A DNA stretch of 64,000 nt from CALDCK01 sp050618055. GTDB lineage: Bacteria; Myxococcota_A; UBA9160; SMWR01. The stretch covers positions 1 through 64,000 of the forward strand of contig JBNLVK010000248.1 in NCBI GenBank assembly GCA_050618055.1, written 5' to 3'. The notes under the pieces are model-generated. The model ran no database searches. It had not been told where the DNA came from and saw only the letters and a list, made by a program, of their open reading frames with translations. Shown piece by piece: positions 7,745 to 16,939 of the stretch. The position numbers and the translations under genes are program-made. Every line of letters starts with the position of its first letter. Position 1 is the first letter of the stretch.

Positions 7745-10467
7745 ACGCTCCCCCGATCGACGACTTCCTCCACCCGTCGCTCGAGCTGCGCGCGGGCGGT
7801 GCCGACGCCGGCTTCGACGTCCCGGCGGCGGTGCGCGCCTACCTGAAGGCGTCCCGCGCGTACCTGCTCGAGCTGCACGCCCAGGTCGAGAGCGGGCGCA
7901 TCGTCAACGAGACCCACTCCGACCTGATCGACCGCCTGCTGCGCCGGCTCTTCCAGCTCTCGGAGGAGTGCTACTTCGGCGAGGGCGGCGAGGGGCCGTC
8001 GGACCTGTGCGTCGTGGCGGTGGGCGGCTACGCACGGCGCGAGATGAGCATCCACTCGGACGTGGACATCCTGTTCCTGTACCGCGACCGCCTGACGGAC
8101 CACGTGAAGGCGGTGGCGGAGCGCATGCAGTACTGGCTGTGGGACGCCCAGGTCACCGTGGGGGGCGCTACGCGGACGCTCCAGGAGACGCTCCAGCTCG
8201 CGACCCAGGACGAGTCGGTGCGCACGGCGGTGCTGGCGCCGCGCTACCTGGCCGGAAGCGGCGTGCTCTTCCACCAGTTCAACCACCTGCTCCAGAGCAA
8301 GCTGGTGGCGAAGCCGGAGCGCTTCATCTCGCGGCTGATCCTGGCGCAGCAGGAGCGGCACACCCAGTTCGGCGACTCGCTCTACCTGCTCCAGCCGAAC
8401 ATCAAGGAGGGCGCCGGCGGCCTGCGCGACTACCACACCTGCTACTGGGCGATGCAGGCCTCCGAGTCGAGCGCCCGCGGCAAGAACGACTTCCTGCACC
8501 TGGGCCTGCTCACCGAGGAGGAGGCGGACCTCTTCTTCGGCGCGCTCGACTTCCTGTGGCGGGTGCGCAACGAGCTGCACCTGGTGGTGGGGCGCGAGCA
8601 CGACCAGATGAGCTTCGAGCTCCAGGAGCAGGTGGCCCAGACGCTCGGCTACGGCGACGCCGAGGGCAGCCCGGGTCACGAGCTTCCCGTCGAGCGCTTC
8701 ATGGGCGACTACTACCGCCACGCCCGCGCCGTGGCGAACTACAGCTCGCTCGTCATCGAGCAGTGCCTGGCGCGCGTGCGCAAGGTGCCGCGGCGCCGGC
8801 GCGTGCAGTACGTGGAGGGCGGCCTGCGCATCGCCAACGGCCAGCTCGAGATCCCGCACGCGCGCTTTCTGCGCGAGGACCCGGTCCAGCTGATCCGCAC
8901 CTTCGCCATCGCCCAGGACCACGACGTGCCGCTCACCCGCAAGGCGCGACGGCTGATCCGCGAGCACCTGCACCTGATCGACGACGGCTACCGCAAGGAC
9001 CCGGCGGCGGTGGACGCCTTCCTGCGGGTGCTCCGCGGCGAGCGCCGCGTCACCCGCTCGCTGATCGCGATGAACGAGGTGGGTCTGCTGGGGGCGTTCA
9101 TGCCCGAGTGGGACCACATCGTCTGCCGCTGGCAGCACGTCATGTACCACACCTACACCGTCGACGTTCACAGCATCTTCCTGGTCGAAGAGCTGCGCCG
9201 GCTGGTGAAGGGCGACTACAAGGACGAGCTGCCCGCCCAGACCGAGTTGATCCGTGGCGTCGACGACCTGACCGTGGCGTACCTGGGCTGCCTGTTCCAC
9301 GACATCGGCAAGGGGCTCGGCGGCAACCACTCGCCCAAGGGAGCGGTCCGCACCCGGGCCTGCCTCGAGCGCATGGGCCTGGACGCCGAGACCGTCGATC
9401 GGGTGGTGTTCCTGGTGGAGCAGCACCTGGTGATGTCCCACCTGGCGCAGCGCCGCGACCTCTCCGACCCCCGGCTCGTACTCGACTTCGCGCGGCTGGT
9501 GGGGGACCGGACCAACCTGCGGAACCTGTACCTGGTGACGATCGCCGACATCCGGGCGTCGTCGAAGCAGGCCTGGAGCGACTGGAAGGGGCGGCTGCTC
9601 AGCGAGCTCTTCGAGAAGACCGCCGAGTTCCTGGAGACCGGCGCCGACGACGCGGGGCGGGCGCGGGAGCTGATCGACCGCCGCGTCGAGGTGCGCCGCG
9701 AGGCGGCCGCCGTCGAGCTGGGCAAGCAGGGGGTCGACGCCGGCCTGGTCGAGCAGTACTTCGAGCTGATGCCGCGCCGCTACTTCACGGCGCACTCGCC
9801 GTCGCAGATCGCGCGCCACGCCCGCGTGGTGCTCGACTTCGAGCCGGAGAAGCGGCTGGCCATGTCGGTGCGATCGTTCCGGGGCGGCTTTTCCGAGCTG
9901 ATCCTGTGCGCCCGCGACGAGCACGGACTGTTCTCGAAGGTGGCGGGCGTGTTGACCGCCCTGCACATCAACATCCTCGGGGCGCATGTCTACACCATGC
10001 GCTCCGGCCTGGCGCTCGAGGTCTACCGGGTGACCACGCCGGAGGGCGAGGAGAACGAGCAGTCGATCGGCTGGGAGACGCTGCGACGCACCCTGGAGGA
10101 GGTGCTCTCCGGCGAGGTCACGGTCGCGCAGCTGCTGAAGCGGCGCGGGCGCACCGTCCGCCGCACGCGGCCCCCGTCCTCGAAGCCGGAGGCGGTCACC
10201 GTCACCAACGAGGAGTCCGACTTCTACACGATCGCCGACGTGGCGGCGGACGACCGGCTGGGCCTGCTCCACGACCTGACCGCCGTGATCGCGGACCTGG
10301 ACCTCGAGATCTACATCTCGAAGGCCGGCACCGTGCTGGATCAGGTGACCGACACCTTCTACCTGAAGGACGCGCAGGGCAAGAAGGTGCTCGACCGCAA
10401 GGTGCTCGCCGCCCTCGAGAAGCGGCTGCTGGCGGCGGCGCGCTCCGAAGGCCCGGGGAATGGCTGA
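7741..10467 (+). CDS. glnD: PII uridylyltransferase / uridylyl-removing enzyme
   Basis: GlnD, 908 residues, the glutamine sensor that adds or removes UMP on PII proteins and so sets nitrogen control. The nucleotidyltransferase motif GGYARREMSIHSDVDI is near residue 94 and the conserved PNIKEGAGGLRD stretch near 220. The HD hydrolase site HDIGKG is near 519. Two C-terminal ACT domains (starting near 715 and 823) sense glutamine. The GTG start at 7741 overlaps the amiC stop and gives a full-length N-terminus. xerD begins 8 bases before its stop. No PII gene (glnB/glnK) or glutamine synthetase lies in the window, so its substrates are encoded elsewhere. Confidence 0.97.
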   Translation: MNAPPIDDFLHPSLELRAGGADAGFDVPAAVRAYLKASRAYLLELHAQVESGRIVNETHSDLIDRLLRRLFQLSEECYFGEGGEGPSDLCVVAVGGYARREMSIHSDVDILFLYRDRLTDHVKAVAERMQYWLWDAQVTVGGATRTLQETLQLATQDESVRTAVLAPRYLAGSGVLFHQFNHLLQSKLVAKPERFISRLILAQQERHTQFGDSLYLLQPNIKEGAGGLRDYHTCYWAMQASESSARGKNDFLHLGLLTEEEADLFFGALDFLWRVRNELHLVVGREHDQMSFELQEQVAQTLGYGDAEGSPGHELPVERFMGDYYRHARAVANYSSLVIEQCLARVRKVPRRRRVQYVEGGLRIANGQLEIPHARFLREDPVQLIRTFAIAQDHDVPLTRKARRLIREHLHLIDDGYRKDPAAVDAFLRVLRGERRVTRSLIAMNEVGLLGAFMPEWDHIVCRWQHVMYHTYTVDVHSIFLVEELRRLVKGDYKDELPAQTELIRGVDDLTVAYLGCLFHDIGKGLGGNHSPKGAVRTRACLERMGLDAETVDRVVFLVEQHLVMSHLAQRRDLSDPRLVLDFARLVGDRTNLRNLYLVTIADIRASSKQAWSDWKGRLLSELFEKTAEFLETGADDAGRARELIDRRVEVRREAAAVELGKQGVDAGLVEQYFELMPRRYFTAHSPSQIARHARVVLDFEPEKRLAMSVRSFRGGFSELILCARDEHGLFSKVAGVLTALHINILGAHVYTMRSGLALEVYRVTTPEGEENEQSIGWETLRRTLEEVLSGEVTVAQLLKRRGRTVRRTRPPSSKPEAVTVTNEESDFYTIADVAADDRLGLLHDLTAVIADLDLEIYISKAGTVLDQVTDTFYLKDAQGKKVLDRKVLAALEKRLLAAARSEGPGNG

Positions 10468-11395
10468 GCGGGCCGACGTCGACGCCTGCGTCGACGCCTT
10501 CCTCACCCACGGAGCGGTGGAGCGCGGCCTGGCGCCGCGCACGCTCGAGGCCTACGGCCGCGACCTGGCGCGCTTCGCGGCGTACCTCGAAGGGCAGGGC
10601 GTGGCGCGCATGCGCGACGTCGGTCGCGAGCACCTGACCGGCTTCGTGGTCTCGCTCGAGGGCGACGGACTGTCGGCGCGCAGCCGCGCCCGGACCCTGG
10701 TGGCGGTGCGACGGCTGCTGCGCCACGCCGGCGAGTCGGGGGCGCTCTCCGGCGATCCGGCCGAGGGCCTGCTGGCGCCGCGCATGGCGCGCACGCTGCC
10801 GAAGGTGCTGCGCAGCGACGAGTCGGTGGCGCTGATCGAGGCCGCGGACGACGACACGCCGCTCGGCCTGCGCGACCGGGCCATGCTGGAGGTGCTCTAC
10901 GGCTCGGGCCTGCGGGTGAGCGAGCTGGTGGGCCTGGTGCTCGGCGCCATCGACCGTCGGGGTGGACTGCTGCGGGTGGTCGGCAAGGGCAACAAGGAGC
11001 GCATCGTGCCGCTGGGGGAGCCCGCCCTGGCCGCGCTCGACGCGTACCTCGAGCGGGCGCGACCCTCGTTGCTGAAGGCGGCGAAGCGGACGGTCGACGC
11101 CGTCTTCCTGTCGAACCGGGGCGCGGCCATGACGCGCCAGAACTTCTTCCAGCGGCTGCGGGCCGTCGCGCGCCGCGCCGGCATCCCCCAGGACCGGGTC
11201 TCGCCCCACGTCCTGCGCCACGCCTTCGCCACCGACCTGCTGGAGGGCGGAGCCGACCTGCGCGCCGTCCAGTCGATGCTGGGCCACGCGGATCTCTCCA
11301 CCACCCAGGTCTACACCCACGTGAGTCGCGCGCGGCTGCGCGAGACCGTCGAGGAACGGCATCCGCGCGGCGCCGGACGTTCGCGCAGCGGATGA
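10460..11395 (+). CDS. xerD: Tyrosine recombinase XerC/XerD family
   Basis: A 311-residue site-specific recombinase. The family resolves chromosome dimers at dif sites with FtsK. The N-terminal SAM-like DNA-binding domain (about 1-100) is followed by the catalytic domain. Catalytic residues are visible: Arg in GLRVSEL (about 150), Lys in GKGNKER, His and Arg in HVLRHAF (about 249), His in GHADLSTTQ (about 274) and the nucleophile Tyr in QVYTHV (about 284). Length and context (after glnD) suit a housekeeping Xer protein rather than a phage integrase, and no attachment site was seen nearby. The choice of XerD over XerC is tentative. It overlaps glnD by 8 bases and shares ATGA with the next gene. 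Confidence 0.9.
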   Translation: MAERADVDACVDAFLTHGAVERGLAPRTLEAYGRDLARFAAYLEGQGVARMRDVGREHLTGFVVSLEGDGLSARSRARTLVAVRRLLRHAGESGALSGDPAEGLLAPRMARTLPKVLRSDESVALIEAADDDTPLGLRDRAMLEVLYGSGLRVSELVGLVLGAIDRRGGLLRVVGKGNKERIVPLGEPALAALDAYLERARPSLLKAAKRTVDAVFLSNRGAAMTRQNFFQRLRAVARRAGIPQDRVSPHVLRHAFATDLLEGGADLRAVQSMLGHADLSTTQVYTHVSRARLRETVEERHPRGAGRSRSG

Positions 11396-12705
11396 AGCGG
11401 CCCCGCACCAGCGAGCTGTTGCGCGCCATTCCCGCGCCCGAGGCGGATCTGGTGCGCCGCGTGCTGGAGGCCGCCGAGGCGTCCGGCTGCGGCGTGCACC
11501 TGGTGGGCGGGCCGGTGCGCGACTGGCTGCTCGAGCGCCCGCTGCGCGACGTCGACCTGCTGGTCGAGCCGGGCGAGCCGTCGGCGGCGGACCTGGCGCG
11601 GGCGGCGGCCCCGCCGGACGCCGAGATCGAGGTGCACGAGCGCTTCGGCACGGTGGTGCTGCGCGGCGGCGGGGGCGTGGTCGACCTGGCCGGGTCGCGC
11701 CGCGAGACCTACGAGCACCCGGGCGCGCTGCCGGTGGTCGAGCCGGCGCCGCTGGAGGAGGACCTCTGGCGGCGCGACTTCTCGGTGAACGCGGTGGCGC
11801 TGCCGCTGTCGAAGGCGGCCCGCGCGCGGCACGCCGGGATCGTCGATCCCACCGGCGGCCTGGAGGACCTGAGCAAGCGCTCGCTGCGCGTGCTGCACCC
11901 CCAGAGCTTCCGCGACGATCCGACCCGCGCGCTGCGGGCGGCGCGTCTGGCGCCGCGGCTCGGCTTCTCGGTGAGCCGCGCCTCGCGCACGTCGCTGCGC
12001 GGGGCGCTGCGCGAGGGCGCCTTCGGGCGTGTGAGCGGCGAGCGCATGCGGCGCGAGCTCCAGAAGCTGTTCCAGGACGCCGAGCTCGGTCTCGACCCGG
12101 CCCGGGCCCTGCGGCTGCTCTCGGACTGGCACGTGCTGGGCGCCCTCGAGCCGGGACTGGTGTTCGACAAGAAGGCCTCGGCGGCGCTGCGCCGGGTGGG
12201 GCGTGCGGTGGCGGAGCCGCCCTGGCGCGCCGCGCGCTGGCGCGCCTGGGCCACCGGCTTCGCCGTCTGGCTGGCACCGCTGCCGCCCCCGCTGCGCCGC
12301 CGCGCGCTGCGGCGGGTCGCGGTGCGCGGCGGCGTCGCCGAGCGCATCGTCCAGATGCCGCGGGTGCGCGATCGCGCGCTGCGGGCGCTGGCGCGGGGGC
12401 GCGGGCGCGGTCCGGTGCACGCGGCGCTGCGCGACCTGCCGGAAGAGGAGCTCCACGCGCTCCACGCCTGGGCCGAGCCCGCGCTGCGCCGCCGGATCGC
12501 GCGCTACGCGGCCGAGGACCGGCACCGGCGGCTCCCGATCAACGGCCAGGACCTGGCGGCGCTGGGGCTCGCGGGTCCCACGCTGGGGCGGGCGCTCGAG
12601 CGGGTGCGGCTGGCGTTCCTGGACGGAGCCGTGAAGACGCGCGAGGAGGCCCTGGCGCTGGCCGCCGAGGTGGCTCGCGGCCGGCCGTCGCGGCGGCGCC
12701 GGTGA
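11392..12705 (+). CDS. cca: CCA tRNA nucleotidyltransferase / poly(A) polymerase family
   Basis: A class II nucleotidyltransferase of 437 residues. Such enzymes repair or add the CCA end of tRNAs, and close relatives polyadenylate RNA. Motifs seen are GGPVRDWLL near residues 37-45, the catalytic DVDLLV near 52-57, RRDFSVNA near 126-133 for nucleotide choice, and the DPTRALRAAR segment that begins the neck domain. The catalytic motif has Asp-x-Asp as required. Whether it adds CCA or poly(A) cannot be decided by eye. The one tRNA in this window already encodes its CCA, which would make this a repair enzyme for that tRNA. It overlaps the xerD stop by 4 bases and ends the xer operon; a possible promoter lies just after it. 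Confidence 0.85.
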   Translation: MKRPRTSELLRAIPAPEADLVRRVLEAAEASGCGVHLVGGPVRDWLLERPLRDVDLLVEPGEPSAADLARAAAPPDAEIEVHERFGTVVLRGGGGVVDLAGSRRETYEHPGALPVVEPAPLEEDLWRRDFSVNAVALPLSKAARARHAGIVDPTGGLEDLSKRSLRVLHPQSFRDDPTRALRAARLAPRLGFSVSRASRTSLRGALREGAFGRVSGERMRRELQKLFQDAELGLDPARALRLLSDWHVLGALEPGLVFDKKASAALRRVGRAVAEPPWRAARWRAWATGFAVWLAPLPPPLRRRALRRVAVRGGVAERIVQMPRVRDRALRALARGRGRGPVHAALRDLPEEELHALHAWAEPALRRRIARYAAEDRHRRLPINGQDLAALGLAGPTLGRALERVRLAFLDGAVKTREEALALAAEVARGRPSRRRR

Positions 12706-12719
12706 GAGGGGACCCGGCG

Positions 12720-12749
12720 TTGCCGGCGCGTAGGGGATTCTCCATACTC
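12720..12749 (+). promoter_or_regulatory. Candidate sigma-70 promoter for scpA-scpB-rluB
   Basis: TTGCCG (12720-12725) and CATACT (12744-12749) are separated by 18 bases in the 91-base gap between cca and scpA. Transcription would start near 12756 and give a leader of about 40 bases with GGAG at 12786-12789 ahead of the scpA ATG. The same TTGCCG box appears in the clearer candidate upstream of the SPFH gene at 54449. Assigned by pattern only. Confidence 0.4.
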
Positions 12750-12796
12750 GCCCTGCCTCCCTCCTCCGCCTTCCGCGCCGACTGCTCGGAGCGCAC

Positions 12797-13633
12797 ATGA
12801 CCGCGGCCCCGTCCGACGCTCTCGCGTCCGTGGACGCATCGCCCGTTTCCGGAGGCTCGACCTACGACGTCAAGCTCGGCGTCTTCGAGGGCCCGCTCGA
12901 CCTGCTGCTCCACCTGATCCGGGTGAACGAGGTCGAGATCACCGACATCCCGGTGGCGGAGATCGCCTCCCAGTACATCGAGTACCTGGACCTGATGCGC
13001 GAGCTGAACCTGGACGTGGCCGGCGAGTACCTGGTCATGTCGGCGACGCTGGCGTGGATCAAGTCGCGCATGCTGCTGCCGGTCGAGTCGGAGGGCGAGG
13101 ACGAGTCGGTCGACCCGCGCGCCGAGCTGGTGGCCCGGCTGCTCGAGTACCAGCGCTTCAAGGAGGTGGCCGGCGAGCTGGGCGACCGCCAGCTGCTGGG
13201 CCGCGACATCTTCGCCGCCCACGGTCCGGACCTCGAGCCGCCGCCCGAGAGCGAGCGCGAGATCGAGGTGGGGCTGTTCCAGCTGGTGGAGGCGCTGCGC
13301 ACGGCGCTGCTGCGGGCCGGACCCTCCGGCGCTGCCCACGAGGTCGAGGTCGAGACGGTGACCGTCCACGAGCGCATGCTCGTGGTGATGCAGGCCCTGG
13401 CGGACCGCGAGTCGTGCGAGTTCGAGGGTCTGCTGAAGGAAGAGGGCGAGTACGCCAGCCGCCAGATCATCGTGGCCACCTTCCTGGCGATCCTCGAGCT
13501 GACCCGGCTGGAGGCGCTGGGCCTGTACCAGGGACTCGACGGCGAGGGGGTCCCCGCCGGCCCCATCCACCTGCGCCGCAAGGCCGCGCCCGACGACCAG
13601 GGCTGGGTCGAGCGCATCTCCGAACTCATGTGA
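12797..13633 (+). CDS. scpA: Segregation and condensation protein A
   Basis: ScpA (278 residues) is the kleisin subunit of the bacterial SMC condensin, which bridges the two SMC heads. The hallmark YDVKLGVFEGPLDLLLHLI is near residue 25, followed by the EVEITDIPVAEIASQYI helix and LAWIKSRMLLP, the SMC-neck-binding segment. A C-terminal winged-helix part is preceded by an acidic linker. scpB follows 10 bases after the stop, the usual arrangement; smc itself is not in the window. The start is preceded by GGAG at 12786-12789. The first 22 residues are a variable, probably unstructured extension. Confidence 0.96.
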   Translation: MTAAPSDALASVDASPVSGGSTYDVKLGVFEGPLDLLLHLIRVNEVEITDIPVAEIASQYIEYLDLMRELNLDVAGEYLVMSATLAWIKSRMLLPVESEGEDESVDPRAELVARLLEYQRFKEVAGELGDRQLLGRDIFAAHGPDLEPPPESEREIEVGLFQLVEALRTALLRAGPSGAAHEVEVETVTVHERMLVVMQALADRESCEFEGLLKEEGEYASRQIIVATFLAILELTRLEALGLYQGLDGEGVPAGPIHLRRKAAPDDQGWVERISELM

Positions 13634-13643
13634 GGACCGCCCC

Positions 13644-14309
13644 ATGGACGCCGAACAGCAGAAGCGCATCGTCGAAGCCGTCGTGCTCGCCAGCCCCGAG
13701 CCGATCCCGCCCACGCGCATCGCCGAGCTCATTCCGCGCTGCAACCCCTCGAAGGTGCGCGCCCTGGTGAAGGAGCTGAACGCGGAGTACGCCGAGTCGC
13801 GGCGCGCGTTCGAGATCTGGGAGGTGGCCGGCGGCTTCCAGATGCGTTCGCTGCCCGAGTTCGCGCCGTACCTGAAGCAGATCCAGAAGACCCGCGCGCT
13901 GCGCCTCTCCCAGGCGGCCCTCGAGACCCTGGCGATCGTGGCCTACCGGCAGCCGGTGACGCGGGCCGAGGTGGAGCACGTGCGCGGCGTCGACGCCGGC
14001 GCGGTGCTGCGCAGCCTGCTCGAGCGCAACCTGGTCCGCATTGCCGGGCACCGCGAGGTGCCGGGCCGACCCATCGTGTACGCGACCTCGCGCCGCTTCC
14101 TCGAGGTCTTCGGGCTGCCCAAGCTGGGCGACCTGCCGGCGCTGCGCGAGGTGGCGGAGCTTCCGTCGGACGACGAGGACGCGCCGGTCACGCCGCTGGC
14201 CGAGCCCGAGGCCGGCGCCGAGCCCGCCGAGTCCGCCGGGTCCGAAGTGCCCGCCGAGGCGGGCGCCGCCGAAGGCGAGCCCGCCGCGCCGCCGCCCGTC
14301 ACCCACTGA
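13644..14309 (+). CDS. scpB: Segregation and condensation protein B
   Basis: ScpB (221 residues), the winged-helix KITE partner that binds ScpA as a dimer within the SMC complex. Conserved stretches are LASPEPIP near the N-terminus, and LSQAALETLAIVAYRQPVTR with VRGVDAGAVLRSLLERNLV in the second winged helix, followed by GRPIVYATSRRFLEVFGL. After residue ~180 the chain becomes an acidic, Ala/Pro-rich tail that is not part of the fold. It is co-transcribed with scpA and rluB, a combination common in many phyla, where the pseudouridine synthase follows scpB closely. Confidence 0.95.
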   Translation: MDAEQQKRIVEAVVLASPEPIPPTRIAELIPRCNPSKVRALVKELNAEYAESRRAFEIWEVAGGFQMRSLPEFAPYLKQIQKTRALRLSQAALETLAIVAYRQPVTRAEVEHVRGVDAGAVLRSLLERNLVRIAGHREVPGRPIVYATSRRFLEVFGLPKLGDLPALREVAELPSDDEDAPVTPLAEPEAGAEPAESAGSEVPAEAGAAEGEPAAPPPVTH

Positions 14310-14323
14310 GCCGCCGGACAGCG

Positions 14324-15145
14324 ATGGCCCGCGAGCGGCTGCAGAAGCTTCTGGCCGCCGCCGGCGTGGCGTCGCGTCGCGGCGCCGAGAGCCTCATCGA
14401 GGCCGGCCGGGTGTCGGTGAACGGCCGGACGGCGAAGCTCGGCGACGGCGCCGACCCGGAGCGCGACACCGTCGAGCTCGACGGCGAGCGGCTGCGCTTC
14501 GAGACGCATCGCTACTGGGTGGTGAACAAGCCGCGCGGCGTGCTCTCGACGGTGCGCGATCCGGAAGGGCGCCCGACCGTCCTCGACCTGCTGCCCGACC
14601 GCGGGACGCGCGCCTTCCCGGTGGGCCGGCTCGATCGCGACACCGAGGGGCTGCTGCTGCTCACCAACGACGGTGAGCTCACCCACGCGCTGCTGCATCC
14701 CTCCCACGAGGTGGAGCGCGAGTACCAGGTGACGGTGCGCGGCGAGCTGGGCGAGCGCGCGCAGAAGCGTCTGGCGCGGGGCGTGCGTCTCGAGGAGGGC
14801 ATGACCGCGCCGGCGAAGCTCTCGCGGGTGCGCTTCGACGCCGAGGCGAACACCACGAGCTTCCACCTCACCCTGGTGGAGGGCCGCAAGCGACAGATCC
14901 GGCGCGCGCTGCTGGCGCTGGGTCACCCGGTGCGCGCGCTGCGCCGCATCCGCATGGGTCCGCTGCGCCTGGGAAGGCTGCCGCGCGGCGGCGTGCGGGC
15001 GCCGACCGCCGCCGAGCGGCGCGCGCTCGAGGCCCTGCGCGAGCGCGCCCGCGGCCTCGGCGATGTGCAGCCGACGGGCAGGAAGGCCTCCAAGAGGCGG
15101 CCGCGCAAGCGGAAGGCCGGATCCCGGAAGCGGCCCGCGCAATAG
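14324..15145 (+). CDS. rluB: 23S rRNA pseudouridine synthase, RluB family
   Basis: A 273-residue pseudouridine synthase of the RsuA/RluB/RluE/RluF family. RluB makes pseudouridine 2605 (E. coli numbering) in 23S rRNA helix 93. An S4 RNA-binding domain (RLQKLLAAAGVASRRGAESL) fills residues 3-60. The catalytic motif GRLDRDTEGLLLLTNDG near 102-118 contains the essential Asp. The segment EGRKRQIRRALLALGHPV near 185 closes the active site. The last 30 residues are a strongly basic Lys/Arg tail typical of RluB. RluB rather than RluE/F is chosen from the S4 domain, the tail and the position after scpB. Confidence 0.9.
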   Translation: MARERLQKLLAAAGVASRRGAESLIEAGRVSVNGRTAKLGDGADPERDTVELDGERLRFETHRYWVVNKPRGVLSTVRDPEGRPTVLDLLPDRGTRAFPVGRLDRDTEGLLLLTNDGELTHALLHPSHEVEREYQVTVRGELGERAQKRLARGVRLEEGMTAPAKLSRVRFDAEANTTSFHLTLVEGRKRQIRRALLALGHPVRALRRIRMGPLRLGRLPRGGVRAPTAAERRALEALRERARGLGDVQPTGRKASKRRPRKRKAGSRKRPAQ

Positions 15146-15188
15146 CTCTATCTAGTTGAAATATATAGGTTTTCTGTAGGTTCTGGAG

Positions 15189-15194
15189 TAGACT
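15189..15194 (+). promoter_or_regulatory. TAGACT -10 box six bases before a start codon (possible leaderless gene)
   Basis: TAGACT fits the TAnnnT -10 pattern and ends six bases before the ATG at 15201. It lies at the end of a strikingly AT-rich island (15141-15184, including TTGAAATATATAGG) in an otherwise GC-rich region. If used, transcription would begin at or next to the start codon. A GGAG at 15185-15188 could alternatively act as a ribosome binding site from a promoter inside the AT island, so the two readings compete. Confidence 0.4.
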
Positions 15195-15200
15195 CGGGGC

Positions 15201-16064
15201 ATGGCCGCGAGTTCCTCCCGCCTCCTCCTCCCGCTCGGCGTGGCCGCCCTGACGCTCGTGGGTGTCGGCCGCGCCGAGGCCATCAGCGGCGTCTGTCCGG
15301 ACGGCAGCATCTTCATCGTGCGCGAGGCACGGGACATCCCGTGCAAGGCCGCGAAGCGCGTCGACCCGAACGACATTCCGCCGCTGGCGCCCGAGTTCCT
15401 GCCGCGCCCCTACGGCTGGGAGGCGTTCCACCGCGAGAGCGATCCGAACAACCCCTACAACCTGGTCGAGGTGGAGCCCCAGCAGCCGGTGCTGCCGCCG
15501 AAGGGCGAGGCGCCGGGCGTGAGCGCGCCGTCGACTCCGGCGCCGCCGCAGCCGGCCCCCACACCCCGCGTGGCGGCGGCACCGCCCGCGCTTCCGCAGC
15601 AGCCCGCCGCGCCGCTCGTGCTGTCGGCCCGCGAGATCGAGGACCTGGTGGCGATCGTCGAGGTGCTCCAGGACCGCGCCCCGGCCACGCTTGTGCAGCG
15701 CGACGCCGACCACGCGAGCACGCTCCAGGTGCGCTTCGCGCGCTCGCGCGCCTTCGAGACGCGCCTGGCCCGCGACCTGGCCGCGCGCGCTCTCGCGCCG
15801 GCCGGACCGGTGGTCGTGTTCCACGTGCGCGCCGACGCCCCCGGCGCGTTCTGGGGGAACCTCACCTTCGTGCAGGGCCACGTGGCCTTCTCGCCCAACG
15901 CGGCGGATCCGGCCGAGTTCGGGGTGGTCGACGGCGCGCTCGGACCGCTGGCCGCCGGCGAGCGGGTGGTGGGCTACGCGGTGCTGCCGGCGGGCGCCGA
16001 CCCCGGCCAGCCCCTCGACGTCTACTGGAACGATCGCCGGCTCACGGCGGTGCTGACCCCCTAG
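15201..16064 (+). CDS. Exported proline-rich protein of unknown function
   Basis: A 287-residue protein with a clear signal peptide (SSRLLLPLGVAALTLVGVGRAEA) and probable periplasmic location. After cleavage comes a conserved-looking segment with two cysteines (SGVCPDGSIF ... DIPCKAAK) and the phrase LPRPYGWEAF. Next is a low-complexity Pro/Ala linker (about residues 95-140), then a globular C-terminal part of about 140 residues with a possible beta-sandwich (VVVFHVRADAPGAFWGNLTF). I do not recognise the family. The two cysteines could form a disulfide. It is a single gene: the downstream gene is convergent and their stops share CTAG (16061-16064). It may be leaderless. Confidence 0.75.
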   Translation: MAASSSRLLLPLGVAALTLVGVGRAEAISGVCPDGSIFIVREARDIPCKAAKRVDPNDIPPLAPEFLPRPYGWEAFHRESDPNNPYNLVEVEPQQPVLPPKGEAPGVSAPSTPAPPQPAPTPRVAAAPPALPQQPAAPLVLSAREIEDLVAIVEVLQDRAPATLVQRDADHASTLQVRFARSRAFETRLARDLAARALAPAGPVVVFHVRADAPGAFWGNLTFVQGHVAFSPNAADPAEFGVVDGALGPLAAGERVVGYAVLPAGADPGQPLDVYWNDRRLTAVLTP

Positions 16065-16939
16065 GCGCGAGCCTTCGCCAGCCGCCCGACGCGTGCGGGC
16101 AGGTTCGGAAGCTCCAGGTAGTCGCACAGCTCCTCGAAGGCGTCCGAGGGCCCGCTCCAGCGCCAGTCGTCGACGTCGCCCAGGCCGGGCACGTCGGTCA
16201 CGACCGTGGCGATCCGGCGGAACAGCAGCGCCTGGTCCCGCTCGCGTTCGAGGGTGGCCGCCAGCTTCGCCGCGCCGCGCACCTTCACGTCCCACTCGGC
16301 CGGGTCGGCCGGGATCGCCTCGATGTGGCCGTAGCGCGACAGCACCGTCGCGGCCGACTTGGCGCCCCAGCCGGGCAGTCCGGGAAAGCCGTCGGCGCTG
16401 TCGCCCACCAGCGCCAGGTAGTCGGCGATCGACTCCGGCGGGACGCCGAACTTCTCGACGACCCCCTTCTCGTCGTAGGTCACGCCCTTGCGCCGGTCGA
16501 CCTGCACCACCCGCGGATCCTCCACGCACTGGGCCAGGTCCTTGTCGGGCGTGCAGATCTCGACGCGCTCGACCCGCGGGTCGGCGGCGGCGGTGGCGGC
16601 GGCGGTGGCGAGACCGTCGTCGGCCTCGTGCTCCACCATGGCGAACACGGCGAAGCCGGCGGCGCGCAGCACGTCCTCGAGCAGCTCGAACTGGTTGCGC
16701 AGCTCGGGCTCGATGCCCTCGCCGGTCTTGTAGCCGGGGTACAGCGCGTTGCGGAACGACTCGATCACGTGGTCGGTCGCGACACCCACGTGGCTGGCGC
16801 CGCCCTCCACCAGTCCCACCACCGACCCCAGGACGCCGCGGGTGGCGGCCACCTCCATGCCGTCCCGGTTCACGTGGTCGGGCAGGGCGAAGTGGTGGCG
16901 AAAGAGCTCGTAGGTCCCGTCGACGAGGTGGACGATCAC
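16061..16939 (-). CDS. 5'-3' exonuclease / flap endonuclease-like protein
   Basis: A 292-residue stand-alone FEN-type nuclease resembling the N-terminal domain of DNA polymerase I. It would remove 5' flaps or RNA primers using two metal ions. The metal-binding acidic residues are recognisable in VDGTYELFR (N-terminus), EADDGLATAAA and TPDKDLAQCV, and the helix-3-turn-helix motif is in GDSADGFPGLPGWGAKSAATVL. The GTG start at 16939 directly follows the TAG stop of the upstream CAP gene, so they share a transcript. No polymerase domain is attached. It could be an auxiliary of DNA repair; why it is coupled to exported proteins is unclear. Confidence 0.85.
   Translation of the reverse strand: MIVHLVDGTYELFRHHFALPDHVNRDGMEVAATRGVLGSVVGLVEGGASHVGVATDHVIESFRNALYPGYKTGEGIEPELRNQFELLEDVLRAAGFAVFAMVEHEADDGLATAAATAAADPRVERVEICTPDKDLAQCVEDPRVVQVDRRKGVTYDEKGVVEKFGVPPESIADYLALVGDSADGFPGLPGWGAKSAATVLSRYGHIEAIPADPAEWDVKVRGAAKLAATLERERDQALLFRRIATVVTDVPGLGDVDDWRWSGPSDAFEELCDYLELPNLPARVGRLAKARA

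Noticed and set aside
3633..10542. Antisense frames of 848 and 993 aa opposite mutS and glnD
   Set aside because: Low-complexity His/Gln/Arg composition, no domains, and full overlap with certain genes.
10460..11395. Xer protein as a phage or island integrase
   Set aside because: It is inside a housekeeping operon, with no attachment repeats or cargo; the tRNA with repeats is 27 kb away.
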